This document shows, in pieces, positions 24,997 to 33,675 of a DNA stretch of 64,000 nt (within the stretch, counting starts at the first letter, position 1; every line of letters begins with the position of its first letter). The stretch is from Fusibacter ferrireducens (GTDB lineage: Bacteria > Bacillota > Clostridia > Peptostreptococcales > Acidaminobacteraceae): positions 248,001 through 312,000 of the forward strand of contig NZ_JADKNH010000003.1 of assembly GCF_015352425.1 (NCBI RefSeq), given 5' to 3'. The position numbers and the translations under genes were made by a program. The notes below the pieces were generated by a model. That model had not been told where the DNA came from and did not search any database. It saw only the letters and a list, made by a program, of their open reading frames with translations.

Positions 24997-26575
24997 ATGT
25001 TTTAGATTAAGTATAGGGGTTTTGATCATAGGATTCATGCTTGGCATTCTAATGTCCCTGAGTTACGCTGAGGGCAAACTCGAAAAAAAAGTGCTCATAC
25101 TTTATGAAGAAAGGTATTTTTATGGTGATACTCGGGATACCGTTACCGCTATGGAGAATTTGTTGGGGCATTATCAAACGCAAGTTGTGGAACACAAAAT
25201 TTCCGATTTAAAGAGTTACAATTTTGAAGCGTATGACTTTGTGTTTATCCTTGCACTCGATCAAGAAATTGAAAGCCCTAGATTTTATGAAGCCCTAGCT
25301 CAATATGAGGGTGAACTCATATGGCTTGGGAAAAGTGTAGAGCCGTTGATCAAACTCAAGAAATATCCTCTTATGTACGAAGGCGAAGTCTATGATCTGC
25401 TGTCTATACGTTATAGCAAGGCATTGACTGGAGATGAAAAGACTTTTAGCATAGGGACGAAAAGGGCTTTTTATAAGGTTCGAAGTATGAGTCCAGAAAA
25501 CAGAGTTTACGCTTGGCTTTCAGATGGGACAGATGAATTTCCCTTCATTGTGCATACGGGAAATTTATATTATATCTCTAGGGTGGATATCAATGAGCCT
25601 TTATTTTATATTTTTTCAGACTTTTTAAATCAACTTTTCTATGAAAAACACTATCAGGAAAATCATTTTTTGATCAGCATTGAAGATGTTCATGTGTTTA
25701 GTGATTATGAGCAGTTAAAAGCGTTGACAGATGTTTTATATAAGAACAAAGTGCCGTTTACAATTGGTTTGATACCTTTTGTACAACAAGAAGGTGTAGA
25801 TTATATTACGGATTTTACGGAGGTAAGTGCATTTATAGACGTTTTAAACTACATGCAAGGACATGGTGGCAGCATTGTTTTGCACACCTATGTCCATGAA
25901 ATGAAAGATGATACTCTGACCATTAGCAAGCTGGAAGCTCGCGACATCAAACAATATTTTGACAGAGCGATTTCGGAATGTCTTCAAAATGGCCTTGTGC
26001 CTATTGGCTATGAAGCACCTCATGCTTTTTTGTCAAAAGAGGAGTATGATGCTTTAAAATCCATTTTTACCACGGCCTTTGGTCAAATAGCCATCACCGA
26101 GAACAATTATATCATTTATCCTTATGAACTCTATGATACAGTAAATTTCAATAAATTGTATCCTTTAAATTTGGGCTATATTGATCCCAGCGATAAAGAC
26201 GCTTTTAAAATTATAGATGAGCGCCTAAAGCGGATAGAGCTCGTCAATGGTTTCTTTGCAGGTATTTATTATCACAGCTCAGTGGAAACTTTCTATCTAG
26301 AAAGTTTGATCGCTCGCCTTAAGTCCGAGGGTATTATGTCCTATGATCCGCTGCAAGATCAGCATGCGATTACTTCAAGAGATTTTGAGGTCAATATTGA
26401 TAACGGCAGAATTGATATCAATTCGTATATAGAAACAGTGCCAAAATCGCCGTTATCTCTTTTTATAGATAGACTGGCCCTTGTATTTTCATATGTACTT
26501 TTTGCAATTTTCATTGCATTCGTGGTGATTCTCACAAGGTCTATTCGAAAACAACGGCGCAATTTGTTTAAATAG
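24986..26575 (+). CDS. DUF2334 polysaccharide deacetylase-fold protein
   Basis: 529 residues. Signal-like segment at 7-28, a first extracytoplasmic region of about 200 residues, the DUF2334 domain (about 225-470) and a C-terminal TM (about 495-515) before a basic tail. The deacetylase fold is visible as FLISIEDVHVFSDYEQLKALTDVLYKNKVPFTIGLIPF (metal Asp region), IVLHTYVHEM (His motif) and PIGYEAPHAFLS. The family is related to carbohydrate esterase 4 and to the deacetylase half of PelA. It would act at the outer face of the membrane, removing acetyl groups from the growing polymer. A tandem ATG start (24986/24989) overlaps the preceding gene. Confidence 0.78.
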   Translation: MMSKCFRLSIGVLIIGFMLGILMSLSYAEGKLEKKVLILYEERYFYGDTRDTVTAMENLLGHYQTQVVEHKISDLKSYNFEAYDFVFILALDQEIESPRFYEALAQYEGELIWLGKSVEPLIKLKKYPLMYEGEVYDLLSIRYSKALTGDEKTFSIGTKRAFYKVRSMSPENRVYAWLSDGTDEFPFIVHTGNLYYISRVDINEPLFYIFSDFLNQLFYEKHYQENHFLISIEDVHVFSDYEQLKALTDVLYKNKVPFTIGLIPFVQQEGVDYITDFTEVSAFIDVLNYMQGHGGSIVLHTYVHEMKDDTLTISKLEARDIKQYFDRAISECLQNGLVPIGYEAPHAFLSKEEYDALKSIFTTAFGQIAITENNYIIYPYELYDTVNFNKLYPLNLGYIDPSDKDAFKIIDERLKRIELVNGFFAGIYYHSSVETFYLESLIARLKSEGIMSYDPLQDQHAITSRDFEVNIDNGRIDINSYIETVPKSPLSLFIDRLALVFSYVLFAIFIAFVVILTRSIRKQRRNLFK

Positions 26576-26603
26576 TCCAGTAGTTGAAGGTCAGGAGTAG
26601 ACA

Positions 26604-27860
26604 ATGAAATGGATTGACACCATCTTTTTATTTTCAATGATTTCAATTTGGATATTGCTCATCACCAATATTATATTGCTCATATTTGGTTACCGTTTTT
26701 CAACAGACATGATTAAACGCAAAAAAGAGATTATAACAGAGTTAGAACGTTATCCAATGATTTCCATTATGATACCGGCACACAATGAGGCTGTTGTGAT
26801 AGAGAGAACGCTTAGGGCCTTGGTATCACTTAATTATCCTAAAGATCGATATGAGATTATTGTGATTAATGACAATTCTAAAGATCAGACAGGTGCTATT
26901 ATTGAATCCATGATTGAAACTTATCCAAAGGCGTTGATCAAACACGTCGAAGTCATTGGGGATAGGGGCGGCAAGGGAAAGTCCAATGCGCTTAATCTGG
27001 GGTTTGAACACGCTGTAGGAGAGTTCTTGGTCATATATGATGCGGACAACACCCCAAATGCAATGGCACTCAGATATCTTGTCTATGAAATCTTGTCTAA
27101 TGAAAAATACGGCGCTGTGATTGGTAAATTCAGGACGCGCAATAAGAAAAAAAATATATTGACTCAGTTTATAAACATTGAGACGCTTTCTTTTCAATGG
27201 ATGGCTCAGGCTGGGCGTTGGAAATTGTTCGGTCTGTGCACAATTCCTGGGACGAATTTCATCGTAAGGCGAAGTATTATTGAGAGGATTGGAGGCTGGG
27301 ATACATCGGCGGTTGCAGAAGACACAGAGATTAGTTTTCGCATATATGATATGGGTTATAAAATTGCTTTCATGCCACTTGCTGAGACCTTTGAACAAGA
27401 GCCGGAGACATTGAGTGTATGGATGAAACAGAGAAGTCGATGGGTTAATGGCAATATCTATGTACTCGTGAAAAATCTGGGTTCAATTCATAAAATTAAA
27501 AACCCGAGTATTTTCTTTGATCTGTTCTACTATTTCAGTGTGTACTTTTTATTTTTAACTTCCATAATTCTTTCGGATATTGTCTTTTTACTGGGCATAT
27601 TTACAGATGTACAAATACAGATTACAGGTAATTATATTATCATATGGATTTTAAGCTATTTGATTTTTTTACTTCAAATAACTATTACGCTATCGGTGGA
27701 GAAAGGTGAGGCACATAAGAAAAATATTTTTTTGGTGAGCATTATGTACTTCACTTATTGTCAGTTATGGCTTGTGGTGAGTATAGTTGGCATGTATCAA
27801 TTTTTAAAGAATACTATTTTGAGGCAAAAGACAAAATGGTACAAGACAGAACGTTTTTAA
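26604..27860 (+). CDS. processive GT2 glycosyltransferase (cellulose-synthase-like)
   Basis: 418 residues. One TM at about 8-32, a cytoplasmic GT-A domain and three or four C-terminal TM helices. The processive GT2 motifs are present: IMIPAHNE, the first Asp in VINDNSKDQT, the DAD motif in VIYDADNTP, AEDTEISFRI (the TED equivalent) and QRSRWVNG (QxxRW, polymer end binding). Such enzymes polymerise a UDP-sugar and push the chain through their own TM channel. It lacks the C-terminal PilZ domain of BcsA, so c-di-GMP control must come from another subunit, most simply the degenerate GGDEF protein. Followed 12 bp later by the BcsB-like gene. Sugar identity is not predictable from motifs. Confidence 0.88.
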   Translation: MKWIDTIFLFSMISIWILLITNIILLIFGYRFSTDMIKRKKEIITELERYPMISIMIPAHNEAVVIERTLRALVSLNYPKDRYEIIVINDNSKDQTGAIIESMIETYPKALIKHVEVIGDRGGKGKSNALNLGFEHAVGEFLVIYDADNTPNAMALRYLVYEILSNEKYGAVIGKFRTRNKKKNILTQFINIETLSFQWMAQAGRWKLFGLCTIPGTNFIVRRSIIERIGGWDTSAVAEDTEISFRIYDMGYKIAFMPLAETFEQEPETLSVWMKQRSRWVNGNIYVLVKNLGSIHKIKNPSIFFDLFYYFSVYFLFLTSIILSDIVFLLGIFTDVQIQITGNYIIIWILSYLIFLLQITITLSVEKGEAHKKNIFLVSIMYFTYCQLWLVVSIVGMYQFLKNTILRQKTKWYKTERF

Positions 27861-27872
27861 GGGAGGCATTGA

Positions 27873-30380
27873 GTGAATCCAACAAGACTAATTAGAAGGA
27901 TAAAAACAATAGGTGTAATTTTACTGGTAAGTCTGTTACTATCAAATCAGATTCTTGTATTTGCTCAGGAGAGCGATAAATATGCGATTCAAATGGGTCG
28001 TTTTAATGAACGAATAAATGCAGAGCGACTGCTAGAGAAACTGACAAAAGCCGGACATGAATCCGTAATCGTCAAAACAGGTAACTATGTGGTCTATTAT
28101 GGCATTTATGATGATTACAGTACGGCATATAAGGCTCTGCCCACAGCAAGAAAGTATATAAAAGATGCTTACATTGTCAAAATTAAAAACGCAGAAGCCT
28201 CTGCCTCATCGATATCATCTGATGTGCCAGTGTCCACAACAAAAGCAGTTGATCCAACACGCACAAATGACGATGCGATGACTTTAAAGGACGAAACTCA
28301 GACTGCCAACGACGAAGTGACTACTTCAAGCGATAAAGCGATAAATGCCAACGACGAAGCGGTGACCTCGAACGATGAAGCTGTGGTCTCGAACGATGAT
28401 GCGACCAATGAAATGGCTTTTAATCAACTTGTTGGGAATGATCTGCTCTTACAGGGCGTATATGGTCAAGGTTCAATATTTTTTACTGTAAATGAATATT
28501 GGCAAGTTAAAGATGTCGCCTATTTTGATCTCTACTTTCAGCATTCTTATACGGGTGTCAATCATGGGTCCTCAATAACTGTAGAATTAAATGGTTCTCC
28601 GATTGAAAGTTTTTTTGTGGATCAACTTGATGGCGGTGAACATTTTCGAAGAATTAAATTGCCTAAAACTGCAATTAATCAAGGGTTCAATGAAATAAGG
28701 ATAAAATCATATCATAGAATTACAGACTTAATCTGTGAAGATGATGCCAATCCAGCGAATTGGATTACTATTTTTGGGAAGTCGTATCTACACCTTGAAT
28801 ATGATGATCAACAGACCAAACTGGATTTAAGTACCTACCCATTTCCATACTTGAAATCCTATGTAGATCAACCGGTTCAATATGATTTTCTTGTGGAGGC
28901 ACAGCCTTCTTTAGATGTCATTCAAACGATTATGACCATTGCATCGGATGCAGGAAAACGCGTAAAGTTTAAAAATATTCATTTTAATATAACGGTATTG
29001 GAGGACATGAAGCCTGATGCGAACTATATTTATGTGGGGACTTCAATGCCATCAAAATTAAAACCGTATTTTAATCAAGTTTCGGATGAAAAAAAATACA
29101 TTGCACAGAGTTCATATAATAAACCCTATTCTATACTGGCCATTATTTCAGATGATCCAAAACAGCTTCCCAATATTGCGCGTGGATTGGCGAATGACAT
29201 TTGGAAGAGTCAACTTTCGGATAATTTTGTGACCTTTGATGCTCAAGATTTGACTTATGAAGTGGCGCCTGATGAAAAAAATATTTTTGAGTTTTCTGAG
29301 TTAGGCTATGGGAGTCTTACTTTAGAAGGTGCTAAGTCCTCTTCTGCCCAATATTTTGTAGATATACCCGACAATTGGACTTTGGAGAAGGAAGCTAGTC
29401 TTGTGTTGAAATTGCGATATTCAAAAGTAATTGACTATCAAAATTCTTCAGTTTCTGTAGTGATCAACAATATTCCTGTTGGAAGTGAAATTTTACATGA
29501 AGAAGGCGCCGATAGCGATGTTATCACTTTTAATATTCCCGATGACTTAAAAGAGTCCAAGGCTTTCGCTATAAGTGTCAATCTCTATCTGGATGGTGAT
29601 TTTGATTGTAGAGACGGAAGCATCAATACGAACTATTGGGCATATATATCCAATGAGAGTACACTTTATTTACCGCATGTGCCAAAGATAAAATATAATC
29701 TCAGTCATTATCCAGCACCTTTTGTAAGTGATTTTCATATGGATGATGCCAATTTTGTTTTAGATGCCAACTACACAAATGCAGATATAGAAATGCTCAT
29801 GGATGTGGTAGGTTATCTCTCACACGAAATTTCAAGAGTTTCTGAGTTCACATTGACGCTGGATCAAGGGATTCCTGAAAAAAATAATATCTTCATCACA
29901 AGTTTGACCAGTAACCTCTTTAAAAGCATCAATGAGAAACTCAATGTATCCTATGATTTTGAGACGAAACAATTTGAGAGTAAAAATAACAGGCGCTTGT
30001 TGGACCCTTTTAATAAAAATTTATCCACGGCCCAATTGATTTCAAATCAGGGTTCTCCTTTTATGGATTTGATGATCGCTTATCAAGGCGAACGAGCATA
30101 TAAATGGATTTCGCCGTATTTAACGGATCTGGAATTCGTTGGGAAACTAGATGGCAACACGATCTTTGTTGACCAAAATGGTTATTACCAGATTTTCGAT
30201 ACAACGCAGAAATCAACTTCTAGTAAACTGACTTTAATCGATCAAAATCCGACCACACAGATTAAGCGTGTTTCCTATGAAAACTCCAGAAATTTTTTAA
30301 TTTTCTTAGGGGTAATGCTTCTGGTAATAATCGTTATAATTGTTGTGATCGCAACTCGATTTAAAAAAAGCATTAGGTAG
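27873..30380 (+). CDS. SPOR-BcsB fusion, cellulose synthase accessory subunit
   Basis: 835 residues from GTG 27873 (GGGAGG upstream, stop codon directly in front). Signal peptide 1-30, then a SPOR-like repeat at about 34-105 (YAIQMGRFNERINAERLLEKL and VYYGIYDDYSTAYKAL). Next comes an Asp/Asn-rich linker with repeats such as SNDEAVVSNDDA at about 118-182. The BcsB domain spans about 190-790: QGSIFFTVNEYWQVKDVAYFDLYFQHS, and later SLTLEGAKSSSAQYFVDIP. One C-terminal TM at about 805-828. In cellulose systems BcsB guides the nascent chain from BcsA and anchors through its TM. SPOR domains bind denuded peptidoglycan, so this fusion may fix the synthase to the wall. Confidence 0.85.
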   Translation: MNPTRLIRRIKTIGVILLVSLLLSNQILVFAQESDKYAIQMGRFNERINAERLLEKLTKAGHESVIVKTGNYVVYYGIYDDYSTAYKALPTARKYIKDAYIVKIKNAEASASSISSDVPVSTTKAVDPTRTNDDAMTLKDETQTANDEVTTSSDKAINANDEAVTSNDEAVVSNDDATNEMAFNQLVGNDLLLQGVYGQGSIFFTVNEYWQVKDVAYFDLYFQHSYTGVNHGSSITVELNGSPIESFFVDQLDGGEHFRRIKLPKTAINQGFNEIRIKSYHRITDLICEDDANPANWITIFGKSYLHLEYDDQQTKLDLSTYPFPYLKSYVDQPVQYDFLVEAQPSLDVIQTIMTIASDAGKRVKFKNIHFNITVLEDMKPDANYIYVGTSMPSKLKPYFNQVSDEKKYIAQSSYNKPYSILAIISDDPKQLPNIARGLANDIWKSQLSDNFVTFDAQDLTYEVAPDEKNIFEFSELGYGSLTLEGAKSSSAQYFVDIPDNWTLEKEASLVLKLRYSKVIDYQNSSVSVVINNIPVGSEILHEEGADSDVITFNIPDDLKESKAFAISVNLYLDGDFDCRDGSINTNYWAYISNESTLYLPHVPKIKYNLSHYPAPFVSDFHMDDANFVLDANYTNADIEMLMDVVGYLSHEISRVSEFTLTLDQGIPEKNNIFITSLTSNLFKSINEKLNVSYDFETKQFESKNNRRLLDPFNKNLSTAQLISNQGSPFMDLMIAYQGERAYKWISPYLTDLEFVGKLDGNTIFVDQNGYYQIFDTTQKSTSSKLTLIDQNPTTQIKRVSYENSRNFLIFLGVMLLVIIVIIVVIATRFKKSIR

Positions 30381-30387
30381 GTGATTT

Positions 30388-33300
30388 ATGAAACGTACAT
30401 TAATTGTTTTTTTGTTTACAATTGTAGCTTGCTTAGGGATTCAAGTACCAAGTTGGGCTTCTGTTTTCACCCCGCCGTCATATGAATATGATTTTAAAGA
30501 GGACTTTAATTCAGACAGAGCGCTAGATGCCTATGATGTGATCAGTCCGGATCAGACTATTTATATTACCGATGAAGGGACCTTAAGGTTTGATGATTAT
30601 CGATATCATCAATGGTTTTCTTTTGATAAGGCCCTTTTAGGGGATACAGAATCTTATGGTGTTGAGTTCAGAGTCAATATAAAGCAGATGGGTAATGGCG
30701 GTGATGCCACAAGACCTATCATAATGATTTCTCCAAGAAGTAGAGATGATGATTTTAAAAATCAGTATGCGATCACTTATCATTTAGAAAACTTGGAAAT
30801 GGGAAAAATTATAGCGAATCTATACTACTGTAAGTGGTCGATTGTCAATACAAATGCACCTTCAGGCATGGAACCTCTTGTGGAGGGCTACTATCTTTTG
30901 GAAGAGGGCGTTGATTATACAGGGCGGTTTTCCATTGAAGATTTACCAGATAAAACTGTTAAAATAGAGTTCTTTATCGATGGACCAACATCACCTTTAA
31001 AAGCGTATGAGCCCTTGTTGTCTTATGTGGATGATACGCCAAATCGCATAATACAAGGTGTAAAGGGACCGAGCTTTGGCAGTGTGGGCTTTGATGACGA
31101 TTTATGGGGTGAAAATCCCATCGTGGAATACGATGATATTAAGATTTACAATATTGAAAAATTTAAATTGAGAACAGAAGCGCTAAAATCCTATGCCCAT
31201 ACTTTTATTTTTGAATCAGAGCTCGGAGAGCGATATGATCAAGTGAGACATATGATCAATCAAAGATATCTGTTGACGACGTTGGAAGGACATCTCAATC
31301 TGGATGAAAAAGCAAAAGTAAGTGACTTGCTCTTCTCTTTAAAGGCATTGGATATGGGAAATTATGAAGGCGTTTATGCACAGTATAAAACCTATGAATC
31401 AGCCTTTTTAACCAAAGAGATTGCAAGTGAAATGCTCTATATTTATCATAATAGACCTGAGGTCAAAGAGGCTTATAAACAAATTCCGCAAGATATTAAA
31501 GTGTATTCTGACGCCATGCATTATGCTTATCAAAATGGTTACCTCAGTATCAATAGGAATCGCAATTTTATACCCAATATGATTCTGAGAAGAAGCGACT
31601 ATATCGATTTGATTTCAAAACTTTCTAATCCCAGCCTGAGGATTCCAAATGGTGAAGTGGCGACCCCTGATATTATTGGCAATAATGCTGTTCTTCAAAG
31701 GGATCGAGAGATTGAGTTATGGGGCACAGGCATGTCCGGTGACTTGATAACCGTTCAGTTAAAAGAAAACGAGACAGAATTTGAAAGCACAGCGGAAAAG
31801 ATTGTCAGTGATGGCAAGTGGAAAATAACACTGCCTAAAAAAAGTGCAGGAGGACCGTATACTTTAACCATAAAAGATAGTGGTAAAGAAATTGTTTACA
31901 AGGAGATCTACATTGGGGAAGTCTTTATTATTGCCGGTCAATCCAATGCAGAAATGCGTTTAAATGAAACTCAAAATTGGAATACTCAGTTTGTCGAACA
32001 ATTAGAGGCGCAAGACAATATACGCTTTTTTTATAATAAGCATCTTATTGCAGTAAATCCACTGGAAAACGCAGGGGGCAAGTGGTATTATCCAGATCAA
32101 TGGGGATTAGAAGTCTCTCCAGCAATAGGCACTTATTTTGCAAATGAACTGGTTAAGTTAAACGAAGAACTCAAAACTGTCAAAATTGGCATTATAAGAT
32201 TGACTTATGGTGGTGCAAGTATAGAAAATTTTATACCTCCTGAAGGGGTTCCAAAATCATTTGTTCAAAGACCTGACGCACCGATCATGTCGGGATTTTG
32301 GAATGGTTTTATGGCTTATGTTGCCCCATATAAGATCAAGGGTCTCATATATTATCAAGGGGAAAACAGCACCCAATTGAAATACTCGTATGAGCCGCTT
32401 TTGAGAAACTACATTAATGGCGTTCGCATGGCGTTTCAAGACAGTGAGCTCCCCATTCTTCTGGTACAGATATCAGGATATGGTGATAATTACTATGAAA
32501 CGGACAGTGATACTTGGCCGATTATAAGGGCTATTCAAATGCGTACGGCAAAGACCCTTAAAAACATAGGCCTTATAACGTCGATTGATCTCTCTGCTGA
32601 AGATCCATATGAAATCCATCCAAAGCACAAATGGCCACTGGGGAAACGCTTGGCCCAATTAGCCATGCAGGAGATTTATAATACGAATGAATTGTTGAGT
32701 CCAGAAGCCATCCTCATCCGTTTATTAGATCATGTTTATACGATTGAATTTAAAAATGTAGGTGACGGTCTTGTCAAAGTTCACGACTCGGAACATGCAT
32801 TTGAAATTTTGAATGAATCCAACCATTGGGTTGGTGCGACATTTAAAGTGATGCCAGATGGAAAAACCATTGAAGTTTGGAATGATAACGTATTAAATCC
32901 CTTGGGGGTCCGCTATGATTGGAGGAATTATCCAGACTCCGTCATATTTAATTCGAGTGATTTGCCACTTTTGCCATTTAATTCAGTTATCAGTTTAAAA
33001 TATGTGAATTTAGATGCACTTGAAACCAATACTTTCAAACTGAAAATAAGCAATCATATGCTCGAAACCTTTGATGCAATTGAGAATGTCACCAGAGGCG
33101 GGATTTTTAGGTCTATTGAAAGAATAGATGCCAATCTAGTCTATCAACCCTTTTATATCTATGGGCAATCCACCGGTGATCTTATAAAAAGTTATAAGTA
33201 TAAAGGCCGAATTAATTCAGAATCTGGAACGACTTCAACCCTTATTAAAATCAGTGGTCACAATTTAAAAGTAGGGGATTGGGTGCGCAATAACTCAAAA

Positions 33301-33429
33301 GCATGGTCAACACGCAAGGTGATTGAAGTTATCGATGCGAACACCATTAGAGTGGATGCGGTTGAAAATCAAAGCGCAGGCGACGAAATTGAGATCTATA
33401 AGTATTTTAAAACCTATACAGCAGAATAA
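30388..33429 (+). CDS. large secreted SGNH (sialate O-acetylesterase-like) protein
   Basis: 1013 residues. Signal peptide 1-25, an N-terminal lectin/laminin-G-like beta region (about 28-265: YDFKEDFNSDRALDAYDV, SYGVEFRVNI, YDDIKIYNIE), a helical stretch, then a SASA/CE6-type esterase domain (about 435-770). That domain has catalytic Ser in IIAGQSNAEM (about 518), the Asn/Gly blocks LTYGGAS and YYQGENS, and the His in EIHPKHKWPLGKR (about 744). A further 60-residue beta domain ends the protein. The family removes O-acetyl groups from sugars. In this cluster I infer a polymer-modifying esterase in the extracellular space. It ends the operon; a terminator follows. Confidence 0.8.
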   Translation: MKRTLIVFLFTIVACLGIQVPSWASVFTPPSYEYDFKEDFNSDRALDAYDVISPDQTIYITDEGTLRFDDYRYHQWFSFDKALLGDTESYGVEFRVNIKQMGNGGDATRPIIMISPRSRDDDFKNQYAITYHLENLEMGKIIANLYYCKWSIVNTNAPSGMEPLVEGYYLLEEGVDYTGRFSIEDLPDKTVKIEFFIDGPTSPLKAYEPLLSYVDDTPNRIIQGVKGPSFGSVGFDDDLWGENPIVEYDDIKIYNIEKFKLRTEALKSYAHTFIFESELGERYDQVRHMINQRYLLTTLEGHLNLDEKAKVSDLLFSLKALDMGNYEGVYAQYKTYESAFLTKEIASEMLYIYHNRPEVKEAYKQIPQDIKVYSDAMHYAYQNGYLSINRNRNFIPNMILRRSDYIDLISKLSNPSLRIPNGEVATPDIIGNNAVLQRDREIELWGTGMSGDLITVQLKENETEFESTAEKIVSDGKWKITLPKKSAGGPYTLTIKDSGKEIVYKEIYIGEVFIIAGQSNAEMRLNETQNWNTQFVEQLEAQDNIRFFYNKHLIAVNPLENAGGKWYYPDQWGLEVSPAIGTYFANELVKLNEELKTVKIGIIRLTYGGASIENFIPPEGVPKSFVQRPDAPIMSGFWNGFMAYVAPYKIKGLIYYQGENSTQLKYSYEPLLRNYINGVRMAFQDSELPILLVQISGYGDNYYETDSDTWPIIRAIQMRTAKTLKNIGLITSIDLSAEDPYEIHPKHKWPLGKRLAQLAMQEIYNTNELLSPEAILIRLLDHVYTIEFKNVGDGLVKVHDSEHAFEILNESNHWVGATFKVMPDGKTIEVWNDNVLNPLGVRYDWRNYPDSVIFNSSDLPLLPFNSVISLKYVNLDALETNTFKLKISNHMLETFDAIENVTRGGIFRSIERIDANLVYQPFYIYGQSTGDLIKSYKYKGRINSESGTTSTLIKISGHNLKVGDWVRNNSKAWSTRKVIEVIDANTIRVDAVENQSAGDEIEIYKYFKTYTAE

Positions 33430-33498
33430 TAGCATAAGGTGATCCAACTTCAGACACTTGATTTTTCAAATGATAAATGGCTGTATGCAAATTTAGAG

Positions 33499-33543
33499 AA
33501 AGCTCAAATAATAATTTTTTTAAATTGTTATTTGGGCTTTTTT
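33499..33543 (+). terminator. terminator of the exopolysaccharide operon
   Basis: AAAGCTCAAATAA (33499-33511) pairs with TTATTTGGGCTTT (33528-33540) over 13 bp including one G-U, followed by more T residues. Confidence 0.85.
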
Positions 33544-33613
33544 ATGATTAAAAATTTGTGACATAGTGGTGTGTTGCAAAATGGATTACATATCACTTAT
33601 TGTCATTTCGTTT

Positions 33614-33639
33614 CGTGATATTTTTGTTTAAATATCACG
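33614..33639 (+). promoter_or_regulatory. perfect inverted repeat, putative operator
   Basis: CGTGATATTT (33614-33623), six bases, AAATATCACG (33630-33639): a perfect 10-bp palindrome 37 bp upstream of the XRE-cobalamin regulator. No T-run follows, the position is right for an operator, and XRE dimers bind such symmetric sites. Autoregulation is inferred. Confidence 0.6.
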
Positions 33640-33675
33640 CTTATGGGTATTAGGTTAAAAAGGAGATGGAATGCT

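Noticed and set aside
26826-27398. 190-codon minus-strand frame
   Set aside because: Antisense of the GT2 gene whose catalytic motifs are on the + strand.
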